A stretch of 13,823 bases of DNA from Candidatus Cloacimonadota bacterium (GCA_004375785.1 SOKM01000173.1:1-13823), one strand, 5' to 3'. Numbered from the stretch's first letter, positions 8,017 to 13,656 are shown. Numbers and translations are program-made. The notes: generated from the letters alone by a model not told the origin.

Positions 8017-8307
8017 CTATTTTGTTGTTGAAATTTTGAGGATTTCGCCTGTCTTATTAACCAATACCCTTACAATCCTTTGCATCTCAAAACCGTCTTC
8101 TGTCTTTATGACCTTCTTAAAACTGAGTTTAAAAAGTTCTTCGGTAATATGTGTTTTTGGAAAGGAAATACCAAGTTTTTTGAATACTTCTGGTCCTGGT
8201 TCAATCTCAAGTCTCTTCTCATCAGGTTTAACATCTTTCATCTCAGGGAATCTTTTCTCTATTTCCTTCGTAATTCGTTTTATGATTTTTGTCTCTAATT
8301 GAATCAT
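8017..8307 (-). CDS. Conserved-looking 96-aa protein of unknown function
   Basis: I do not recognise this protein. The product is 96 aa, charged and with no signal peptide or membrane segment. It has a helical, Lys/Glu-rich N-terminal half (MIQLETKIIKRITKEIEKRF) and a C-terminal half predicted to be beta-strands (RIVRVLVNKTGEILKISTTK). I place the start at 8307 because AGAAGGAGTG lies just before this ATG and the promoter at 8382-8354 gives a leader of about 40 nt. The longer in-frame start at 8430 would lie upstream of the promoter and add a spurious hydrophobic segment. It is the first gene of a two-gene unit with the secreted propeller protein 29 nt downstream, so it may be linked to that protein's expression or export. 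That link is only inference. Confidence 0.75.
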   Translation of the reverse strand: MIQLETKIIKRITKEIEKRFPEMKDVKPDEKRLEIEPGPEVFKKLGISFPKTHITEELFKLSFKKVIKTEDGFEMQRIVRVLVNKTGEILKISTTK

Positions 8308-8353
8308 AATCACTCCTTCTATTGTTAATAATTGTTTAAAACAAGTTAATAAT

Positions 8354-8382
8354 ATTATAAATAAAATAATATATCCTGTCAA
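8354..8382 (-). promoter_or_regulatory. Perfect-consensus sigma70 promoter for the 96-aa/propeller unit
   Basis: On the minus strand, -35 TTGACA (8382-8377), a 17-bp spacer and -10 TATAAT (8359-8354) match the consensus at all twelve positions. Predicted start is near 8347. Just upstream of the -35 lies a 7-3-7 palindrome (8385-8401). Confidence 0.8.
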
Positions 8383-8384
8383 GA

Positions 8385-8401
8385 AATTTCTGCAAGAAAT
8401 T
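8385..8401. repeat. Palindrome next to the -35 box
   Basis: AATTTCT (8385-8391) and AGAAATT (8395-8401) are inverted repeats around GCA. The nonamer CAAGAAATT also occurs twice as a direct repeat (8380-8388 and 8393-8401). It abuts the -35 of the perfect promoter at 8377-8382 and is a candidate operator or activator site. It could also be chance in AT-rich DNA. Confidence 0.35.
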
Positions 8402-8470
8402 ATAGATGAATTAAGCCACAAAGACACCAAGAAAGATATATTATTGCCATGGATTATTAGGGAATAAAAA

Positions 8471-8502
8471 AGGAGCAGCCCAATGGAGGCTGCCCCTCTT
8501 TT
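8471..8502. terminator. Bidirectional terminator-like hairpin between divergent genes
   Basis: GGAGCAGCC (8472-8480) pairs with GGCTGCCCC (8488-8496) with one A-C mismatch and loop CAATGGA. TCTTTT follows on the plus strand; six Ts follow on the minus strand (8471-8466). No annotated gene ends here on either strand, because both flanking genes point away. Nearby, at about 8414-8432, is a CCACAAAGACACCAAGA stretch resembling a widespread short intergenic repeat. Confidence 0.6.
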
Positions 8503-8509
8503 AAACTTC

Positions 8510-8538
8510 TTGACTTTGTTATGACTATCTGATATAAA
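8510..8538 (+). promoter_or_regulatory. Promoter for radC with no room for a leader
   Basis: -35 TTGACT (8510-8515), a 17-bp spacer ending TGA (extended -10), and -10 TATAAA (8533-8538). The radC ATG begins exactly 7 nt after the -10, the same geometry as at lptD. No Shine-Dalgarno sequence precedes the ATG. Confidence 0.65.
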
Positions 8539-8545
8539 ATGTGGT

Positions 8546-9226
8546 ATGAGTGAAGCTTATAAGATGAAGGATATACCTCAAGAAGAGCGACCGAGGGAAA
8601 GGTTAATAAAAGACGGTCCTGATACATTAAAAAACCATGAACTTATTGCTGTTATTCTTGGTAAGGGCTCAAGGAAAGAGGGTGTGCTCTCCATTGCAAG
8701 AAGGATAATGGACGATTATGGAACAAAGTCCCTATCTGGTGAAAAAGATGTGAAAAGACTTACTGAAACGCTCAATCTTACTGAAATTCAAGCCTGTCAG
8801 ATTATTGCAGCACTTGAACTTGGAAGACGACTCTTTGGTAAAGCGAGAAAGGAAACCTTTCTCAATTCACCCGGGGATGTGTTTAGCTACTTAACAAATA
8901 TTGGAAAACTTGAGAAAGAAGTGATGCATGGGTTATATCTTGATGTAAAAAATAAACTCTTAAGAGACGAGGTTATTTCTGTCGGGACTGTTTCCTGCAG
9001 CCTTGTCCATCCACGAGAGGTCTATAAGCCTGCGCTTATTTACTCTGCAGTTGGTGTCATCCTTGTTCACAATCATCCATCAGGTGACCCTGAGCCAAGC
9101 AAAGAAGATATTGCTCTGACAAAAAGGCTAAAGAAGGTTTCCGAATATATTGATATTGAACTCCTTGACCACATTATCATAGGAAACGATGATTATATAA
9201 GTATGAAAAGTAAAGGGCTAATTTAA
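8546..9226 (+). CDS. radC: RadC/JAB-domain protein
   Basis: A 226-aa RadC-family protein, the usual length. The N-terminal part has KMKDIPQEERPRERLIKDGP and a helix-hairpin-helix-like region (about 20-95). The C-terminal JAB/MPN domain (about 105-226) carries the metal-binding signature LVHNHPSGDPEPSKED with His175, His177 and Asp188, plus an upstream Glu142. The family's role in DNA repair or recombination is uncertain despite the name; related JAB domains are metalloproteases, but no substrate is established. ATG 8546 puts the conserved KDIPxEERPRERL motif at its usual distance from the N-terminus. It heads an operon with hflX (ATG 5 nt after the stop) and deoC. Confidence 0.93.
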   Translation: MSEAYKMKDIPQEERPRERLIKDGPDTLKNHELIAVILGKGSRKEGVLSIARRIMDDYGTKSLSGEKDVKRLTETLNLTEIQACQIIAALELGRRLFGKARKETFLNSPGDVFSYLTNIGKLEKEVMHGLYLDVKNKLLRDEVISVGTVSCSLVHPREVYKPALIYSAVGVILVHNHPSGDPEPSKEDIALTKRLKKVSEYIDIELLDHIIIGNDDYISMKSKGLI

Positions 9227-9231
9227 TATTG

Positions 9232-10497
9232 ATGAAGAAACTTCATTCAGTAATTGACGAACAAAAAAAGGAAAGGGTTCTCCTTGTCACTGTTTCCCGA
9301 AATCCACAGGAAAAATGGGAAAAGTTCGATGGTCTTGAAGAGATGGCTTCCCTTGCAGAAACTGCCGGGAGCGAGGTTGTAGAAAAACTTATCCAGAACA
9401 GAAAAAATTATGATGCTGCAACTTTTATCGGAAGCGGAAAGGCAAAGGAATTAAAAAAGATTTCAGGTGAATTGAATATTGATACTATTATTTTTAATGA
9501 AGAGTTAACGCCTTCCCAGAAAAGAAAGCTCGAAGATATTTCGGAAAGGAAAATTCTTGACAGAAGGGAATTGATTTTAGACATCTTTGCGCAACGTGCA
9601 AAGACAGAGACTGCAAAGATAGAAGTTGAACTTGCTCAGTTGAGGTTTAGGTTTCATATGCTGCAGGGTGCAGGTCTTGCGCTTTCAAGACTTGGAGGTG
9701 GTATAGGAACAAGGGGGCCGGGTGAGCAGATGCTCGAAGTCGATAGAAGACGAATACGAACTCGCTTAAGCCACCTTGAGAAGAAGCTCACAAGAATAGA
9801 GAAGAGTAAAAAGACACAGACTAAAAGACGTAGTAATATTTTCAGGGTTGCACTCATTGGTTATACAAACGCAGGGAAGTCAACACTTATGAATGTTCTT
9901 TCAGATGCAAAGGTTTTTGTTGAGGATAAACTTTTTGCCACGCTTGATGCTACAACGAGGTTGATTGAGATTGATTCTCTCCACAGGTTTCTCTTAACCG
10001 ATACCGTAGGATTTATAAAGAATTTACCACCACAGCTTATTGCATCTTTTCACGCTACGCTTAATGAAGCAATAGAGGCGGATTTACGATTGCATATAGT
10101 TGATGCAAGTTATGAAAATATAAACAGGCACATGGAAGCGACACGAAATATAATGAATCAACTCAGTATAGAAGATAAAAGGACCCTGATTGTTTTTAAT
10201 AAAAGAGACCTGATTCCAACAGATGAGGTTGGTGAAAGACTTTTAAGGAAATATCCAGATTCTGTTATCATCTCTGCAAAGAACGGGGATGGAATCAAGT
10301 CGTTATTAAATGCAGTCCAGAAGATAATGGATGAAGATACAGAGGTGGTTAACCTCCATTTCGAACCATCTGATGGTAAGATGCTTTCCTGGGTAAGGGA
10401 AAGGGCTTATGTGTTCAAGGAGAAGAATGATAATGGAAAACTACTTCTAAAAGTGAGAATGAGAAAAAAGGATATTGAAAAATTCAGAAAACATTGA
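9232..10497 (+). CDS. hflX: Ribosome-associated GTPase HflX
   Basis: A 421-aa GTPase of the HflX family, which binds the 50S subunit and helps split or rescue stalled 70S ribosomes. The N-terminal HflX domain has TFIGSGKAKELKKI and the family signature RLGGGIGTRGPGEQMLEVD (about 153-171). A basic coiled coil (about 172-200) leads to the G domain. That has G1 GYTNAGKST (210-218), G3 DTVG (257-260), G4 NKRD (323-326) and G5 SAK (348-350). All GTPase motifs look intact. The ATG at 9232 is preceded in frame by a TTG at 9229 that could also serve. The only purine-rich site, AAAGGG (9212-9217), is rather far away, so translation is probably coupled to radC, whose stop is 5 nt upstream. The 3' end overlaps deoC. 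Confidence 0.96.
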   Translation: MKKLHSVIDEQKKERVLLVTVSRNPQEKWEKFDGLEEMASLAETAGSEVVEKLIQNRKNYDAATFIGSGKAKELKKISGELNIDTIIFNEELTPSQKRKLEDISERKILDRRELILDIFAQRAKTETAKIEVELAQLRFRFHMLQGAGLALSRLGGGIGTRGPGEQMLEVDRRRIRTRLSHLEKKLTRIEKSKKTQTKRRSNIFRVALIGYTNAGKSTLMNVLSDAKVFVEDKLFATLDATTRLIEIDSLHRFLLTDTVGFIKNLPPQLIASFHATLNEAIEADLRLHIVDASYENINRHMEATRNIMNQLSIEDKRTLIVFNKRDLIPTDEVGERLLRKYPDSVIISAKNGDGIKSLLNAVQKIMDEDTEVVNLHFEPSDGKMLSWVRERAYVFKEKNDNGKLLLKVRMRKKDIEKFRKH

Positions 10498-11143
10498 TAT
10501 TGCATCAATCATTGACCACACTTTGCTTAAACCCGATGCAACAGAGAAGGATATAAAAAAGGTATGTAGAGAAGCGCTCACATACGGTTTTGTATCTGTA
10601 TGTATTAATCCATTCTGGGTAAAACTTGTAAGCCGTCTTCTCCAAAATTCTACCGTAAAAACCTGCACAGTGATCGGTTTTCCTCTTGGTTCGAATGCTC
10701 CTGAAGTAAAGGCTTTTGAGACAAGGAATGCAGTTATGAATGGTGCCGAAGAGGTTGATATGGTTATTAATATCGGAGCGCTGAAATCGGGAAAATACGA
10801 AGAAGTTAAAAGGGATATAGAAGGAGTTGTAAAGGCATCCGGACCACACGTTATGGTAAAGGTAATTCTGGAAACCGGATTGTTAACAGATGAAGAAAAG
10901 ATAAAAGGTTCAGTTTTAGCAATGGAGGCGGGTGCAGATTTTATAAAAACATCAACAGGTTTTGGTCCGGGAGGTGCGACCGCATATGATGTTGCACTAA
11001 TGAGGAAGGCAGTGGATGGATGTTTGGGTGTGAAGGCGGCAGGGGGAATCCGTTCCTATGAGAAAACAGTTGAAATGCTAAAGGCGGGTGCAACGAGGAT
11101 TGGTGCATCTGCGAGCGTTCAGATTGTGAAAAGGCAAGGATAA
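10475..11143 (+). CDS. deoC: Deoxyribose-phosphate aldolase
   Basis: A 222-aa class I aldolase that cleaves 2-deoxyribose-5-phosphate to glyceraldehyde-3-phosphate and acetaldehyde in deoxynucleoside catabolism. The TIM-barrel motifs are all present. These are IDHTLLKPDAT near the N-terminus, TVIGFPLGSN, VDMVINIGALKSG with Asp95, the Schiff-base Lys158 in DFIKTSTGFGPGGAT, and Lys187 in VKAAGGIRSY. The start is uncertain. TTG 10475 is the best common start codon, but it overlaps hflX by 23 nt and its AAGGA is only 2 nt upstream. An alternative in-frame ATT at 10493 would still precede the conserved IDHT motif. Overlap implies translational coupling with hflX. Its pathway partner, the nucleoside phosphorylase, lies 436 bp downstream. 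Confidence 0.95.
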   Translation: MKNSENIDIASIIDHTLLKPDATEKDIKKVCREALTYGFVSVCINPFWVKLVSRLLQNSTVKTCTVIGFPLGSNAPEVKAFETRNAVMNGAEEVDMVINIGALKSGKYEEVKRDIEGVVKASGPHVMVKVILETGLLTDEEKIKGSVLAMEAGADFIKTSTGFGPGGATAYDVALMRKAVDGCLGVKAAGGIRSYEKTVEMLKAGATRIGASASVQIVKRQG

Positions 11144-11156
11144 AGTGAAGATAGGG

Positions 11157-11177
11157 GATGTAAGATGTACGATGTAA
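11157..11177. repeat. Triplicated 7-mer GATGTAA
   Basis: GATGTAA, GATGTAC and GATGTAA lie head to tail immediately after deoC. This is the first element of the 436-bp non-coding spacer (11144-11579), which holds only repeats: this heptamer, a nested hairpin, a MITE-like element and two AAACGAA-type arrays. Confidence 0.6.
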
Positions 11178-11180
11178 AAA

Positions 11181-11230
11181 GCCACAGGCTTCCACCTACA
11201 CTGAAACTTCGGTGGACAGGTCAACCTGTG
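11181..11230. repeat. Nested hairpin element
   Basis: Outer arms CACAGG (11183-11188) and CCTGTG (11225-11230) enclose inner arms CCACC (11192-11196) and GGTGG (11211-11215). A competing palindrome ACAGGT/ACCTGT lies at 11216-11229. It resembles, in architecture only, the hairpin-in-hairpin repeats at 1250-1355 and 12868-12951. It has no T-tract. Confidence 0.5.
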
Positions 11231-11235
11231 AAAGG

Positions 11236-11347
11236 ATGTCATTGCGAGTGCTTCTTCTTGCTTGATTCATACAAAGCAATCCCATATTCGCTTTCTGTCA
11301 ATATGAGATTGACTTCTCCCTCTGCTTCGATAGGCTTGTAATGACAT
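11236..11347. mobile_element. MITE-like element with CATTGCGAG ends
   Basis: A 112-bp segment bounded by ATGTCATTGCGAG (11236-11248) and the inverse of ATGTCATTACAAG (11335-11347). The two ends match at 11 of 13 positions. Inner portions AAGCAATCCCAT and ATGAGATTGACTTC are also inverted copies, so the whole folds into an imperfect long hairpin. It encodes no protein. The half copy at 1391-1424 corresponds to one arm. I see no clear target-site duplication. Confidence 0.55.
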
Positions 11348-11356
11348 AAAATTTTC

Positions 11357-11410
11357 TAACGATAATAACGAATTAAACGCTCTAAACGAACGAAACGCTA
11401 CAAACGAACC
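11357..11410. repeat. Degenerate AAACGAA-type array I
   Basis: An imperfect series of AACGAA, AAACG and AAACGAAC words. It is low-complexity and noncoding. On the opposite strand it reads as a meaningless Leu/Phe-rich open frame. Confidence 0.55.
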
Positions 11411-11497
11411 CCATATGACCACGATATGATAGAAAGGAAAGTTAGTAGGCGTGGCATACGGGGCAGGCGTTACACTGTAATAGAACGCTTCGCTGTG

Positions 11498-11567
11498 ACT
11501 AAACAAACCAAACAAACTAAATAGACGAAATAAACGAAATAGACCAAACAAACTAAATAGACTAAAG
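11498..11567. repeat. Degenerate AAACAAA-type array II with a 36-bp direct repeat
   Basis: Short AAACAAAC, AAACGAA and AAATAGAC words, within which CCAAACAAACTAAATAGAC occurs exactly twice (11508-11526 and 11544-11562), 36 bp apart. The intervening sequence is more of the same short words. It ends about 12 bp before the nucleoside phosphorylase ATG. No promoter stands out in this spacer. Confidence 0.6.
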
Positions 11568-11579
11568 TAGGTTTCAAAA

Positions 11580-12884
11580 ATGATTTTTACGGAGATTATC
11601 AAGAGGAAACGGGATGATTTTGCTCTGTCTCGTGAAGAGATAGTATCTGCTATTAGAGGATATACAGATGGTGAAATCCCCGACTATCAGATGTCCGCCT
11701 TTCTTATGGCAGTATTGCTTAAGGGAATGAATAAGGATGAGACAATGTATCTAACAGATGCTATGCTCAATACAGGTAGGATATTTGACCTCTCAAAGAT
11801 TCCAGGAAGAAAGATAGATAAACATTCAACGGGTGGTGTAGGAGATAAGGTGTCCCTTATACTCGCACCACTTGTTGCAAGTTGTGGGGTGGCTGTCCCG
11901 ATGGTTTCTGGAAGAGGGCTTGGACATACGGGTGGGACATTAGACAAACTTGAATCAATACCAGGTTTCAGAACGAGCCTTGAGTATAATGAGTTTTATA
12001 AAATCTTGGAAAAGATTGGCGTTGCTATGATGGGGCAGACAGATGAGATTGCTCCAGCAGATAAAAGCATCTATAGCCTCAGGGATGTGACTGGAACGGT
12101 CGAATCTATTCCATTAATCACTGCAAGTATACTCAGCAAAAAATTAGCAGAAGGTATAGATGGTCTTGTTCTCGATGTAAAGTGCGGAAAGGGTGGATTT
12201 ATGAAAGAATTAAAAGATGCAGAAGCCCTTGCTACATCAATAACTTCCGTTGCGAAAGGATTTGGGAAAAAATGCGTTTCTCTTATCACGAATATGGACC
12301 AACCGCTCGGAAATTATGTGGGAAACAGCCTTGAGGTGATAGAATCTATAGAATGTTTGAAAGGAAATGGCCCGCAAGATCTTATGGAGGTAACATTGAC
12401 TATAGGTCGAGAGATGTTGGTAATGGGTGAGAAGGCACGAGATAGAGATGAAGCTATGGTGATGCTAGATGATGCAATTAAGAGTGGTGGAGCACTTGCT
12501 CTATTCAGAAAAATGATTGAACTACAGGGTGGAAATCCTGAAGTCACAGATGACTACTCCATTCTTCCATTCTCTAAAGATAAAAAAGAAATAAAGGCAC
12601 AGGATTCCGGCTGGATTTCAGAGATTGATGCATATGAGATTGGTGTTGTTAACCTCCTCCTTGGTGGTGGACGAAGGAGAAAAGAGGATGCAATCAATCC
12701 AGGAGTGGGAATTGTATTTGAGAAAAAGGTGGGGGATAGGGTAAAAAAAAACGAACCACTTGCCACTATCTATTATGATAAAGTTCTGGATGGAGAAATA
12801 GAACAAAGGTTTTCTTCAAGCATAAAAATCTTCCCTAAAGTAATTGAAAAACCTCCCGTTATTCTCGGTAGCCGCAGGCTTTAG
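11580..12884 (+). CDS. Pyrimidine-nucleoside (thymidine) phosphorylase
   Basis: A 434-aa enzyme, the normal family length, that phosphorolyses thymidine, uridine or deoxyuridine to base plus (deoxy)ribose-1-phosphate. It has the N-terminal helical domain, then the phosphate-binding region KHSTGGVGDK (81-90) and the family 3 signature SGRGLGHTGGTLDKLESIPG (110-129). The loop GLVLDVKCGKGGFMK follows, and the C-terminal domain has GVGIVFEKKVGDRV. Its product feeds DeoC after a phosphopentomutase not seen here. The final residues (SRRL) and the TAG stop are encoded by an intergenic palindromic repeat that begins at 12868, so the natural C-terminus after KPPVIL has been replaced. The ribosome binding site is weak (GTAGG). 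I leave the symbol blank because deoA and pdp cannot be separated with certainty. Confidence 0.94.
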   Translation: MIFTEIIKRKRDDFALSREEIVSAIRGYTDGEIPDYQMSAFLMAVLLKGMNKDETMYLTDAMLNTGRIFDLSKIPGRKIDKHSTGGVGDKVSLILAPLVASCGVAVPMVSGRGLGHTGGTLDKLESIPGFRTSLEYNEFYKILEKIGVAMMGQTDEIAPADKSIYSLRDVTGTVESIPLITASILSKKLAEGIDGLVLDVKCGKGGFMKELKDAEALATSITSVAKGFGKKCVSLITNMDQPLGNYVGNSLEVIESIECLKGNGPQDLMEVTLTIGREMLVMGEKARDRDEAMVMLDDAIKSGGALALFRKMIELQGGNPEVTDDYSILPFSKDKKEIKAQDSGWISEIDAYEIGVVNLLLGGGRRRKEDAINPGVGIVFEKKVGDRVKKNEPLATIYYDKVLDGEIEQRFSSSIKIFPKVIEKPPVILGSRRL

Positions 12885-12951
12885 CCTGCGAAGGCTTGTA
12901 GCCGCACCTTTTAACCCCATTAAAAACATTTTCTAACGGGGTTAAGGTGCG
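12868..12951 (+). repeat. Palindromic repeat copy R2 (hairpin A intact, hairpin B interrupted)
   Basis: GTAGC, then perfect hairpin A CGCAGGCTTTAGCCTGCG (12873-12890), a short spacer, a second GTAGC (12898-12902), then hairpin B. The outer arms of B are CGCACC (12903-12908) and GGTGCG (12946-12951). Inside B sits a 27-bp palindrome running from CCCC (12915-12918) to GGGG (12938-12941), flanked by TTAA at 12911-12914 and 12942-12945. Removing 12915-12945 restores exactly the B hairpin found in copy R1. The repeat overlaps the 3' end of the nucleoside phosphorylase gene and lies between it and the convergent toxin-antitoxin pair. Confidence 0.78.
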
Positions 12952-12972
12952 AAAAAGTCACTCATCTTTTTT

Positions 12973-13335
12973 TTATGTTCTTGTAACTCTGACACGTACA
13001 CCATTTCTTGTCATAATCACAAGTTGTCCATCTACCTTTTTTTTATCCAGAGAGTTGAAGAGTTGTTTGAAAAGTTCTGTGGTTTTGTCAACAGTCATTC
13101 TGTATAGTTTGACTACAATTATTCCGTTGCATCGGTCTGGCGGAAATCTAGTAATACGAGAGAAATCTTTGTCCATTGTGAGAATTACGAGTTTATCTTT
13201 CACTGCCATCTCATATATTTTGTCATCAGATGCACCTGAAAGAGAGGAATTTCTAACACTTATTACATTATGTCCTTCCGACCTCAGAAACTCAATTATT
13301 GGTTCAAAAACATTCTCATTAGCAATAATATTCAT
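12973..13335 (-). CDS. DUF5615 PIN-like protein (putative toxin)
   Basis: A 120-aa protein of the DUF5615 family, which has a PIN-like nuclease fold and is usually paired with a DUF433 protein in putative toxin-antitoxin modules. It starts MNIIANENVFEPIIEFLRSE, the family N-terminus, with Asn6 where many members have an Asp (ADEN). SGASDDKIYEMA and the conserved LTMDKDFSRI (Asp55, Asp57) follow. The ATG at 13335 overlaps the upstream gene's TGA in an ATGA arrangement, with GGAG 7 nt before it. That fixes the start and implies coupled translation. A longer in-frame start at 13386 is inside the partner gene. Nuclease activity and RNA target are not established. Confidence 0.85.
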   Translation of the reverse strand: MNIIANENVFEPIIEFLRSEGHNVISVRNSSLSGASDDKIYEMAVKDKLVILTMDKDFSRITRFPPDRCNGIIVVKLYRMTVDKTTELFKQLFNSLDKKKVDGQLVIMTRNGVRVRVTRT

Positions 13336-13559
13336 ATAATCACTCCAGCCTCTTCCTCTGTAAGAAATGCAGCATAGCTTATACAAGCCTCAATATCTTC
13401 ATCTTTAAGATTGGGGTATGCTTTCTTTATGCCTTCATAAGTTTCTCCCGCTGCCAGTAAATCAAGAATGATGTGAACAGGAATTCGTGTTCCTTTAATA
13501 CAGGATTTACCACTACAAATCATTGGGTCGCTATTTATTTTGTCTTCAAATTGCCTCAT
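13332..13559 (-). CDS. DUF433 protein (putative antitoxin)
   Basis: A 75-aa DUF433 family protein with the typical DPMICSGKSCIKGTRIPVH motif. An LDLLAAGETYEGIKKAYPNL segment follows, then DIEACISYAAFL, a predicted winged or homeodomain-like DNA-binding fold. DUF433 proteins are usually encoded just before DUF5615 or PIN proteins and are thought to act as antitoxins and autorepressors (VapB45-type). A GGAGG site precedes the ATG at 13559 closely. Its TGA overlaps the start of the DUF5615 gene by 4 nt. Function is inferred from family and context only. Confidence 0.87.
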   Translation of the reverse strand: MRQFEDKINSDPMICSGKSCIKGTRIPVHIILDLLAAGETYEGIKKAYPNLKDEDIEACISYAAFLTEEEAGVII

Positions 13560-13627
13560 ATATCCTCCGTTTTGCTTAATCTGTTTCCTTAATCTTGTTA
13601 TTAGTTTTTAAGAATTCATACAATGCT

Positions 13628-13656
13628 ATTTAACAACGAAATTCAACAAAAGTCAA
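13628..13656 (-). promoter_or_regulatory. Promoter of the DUF433/DUF5615 pair
   Basis: On the minus strand, -35 TTGACT (13656-13651), a 17-bp spacer and a weaker -10 TTAAAT (13633-13628). The leader to the ATG at 13559 would be about 62 nt. An oppositely oriented candidate (TTGTTA at 13595-13600, 18 bp, TACAAT at 13619-13624) overlaps it. Confidence 0.5.

Noticed and set aside
8308..8430. N-terminal extension of the 96-aa protein with a hydrophobic segment
   Set aside because: It would start upstream of the perfect promoter, whereas the ATG at 8307 has its own strong ribosome binding site.
11183..11230. Intrinsic terminator for deoC
   Set aside because: The hairpins are nested and imperfect and there is no T-tract; it fits the repeat pattern better.
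11498..11567. Possible CRISPR remnant (two 19-bp repeats, 36 bp apart)
   Set aside because: The intervening sequence is made of the same short AAAC words, so there is no unique spacer, and no cas gene is nearby.
11267..11602. Minus-strand open frame of about 111 codons, Leu/Phe-rich
   Set aside because: It is a translation of the AAACGAA arrays and the MITE-like element, and it has no ribosome binding site.
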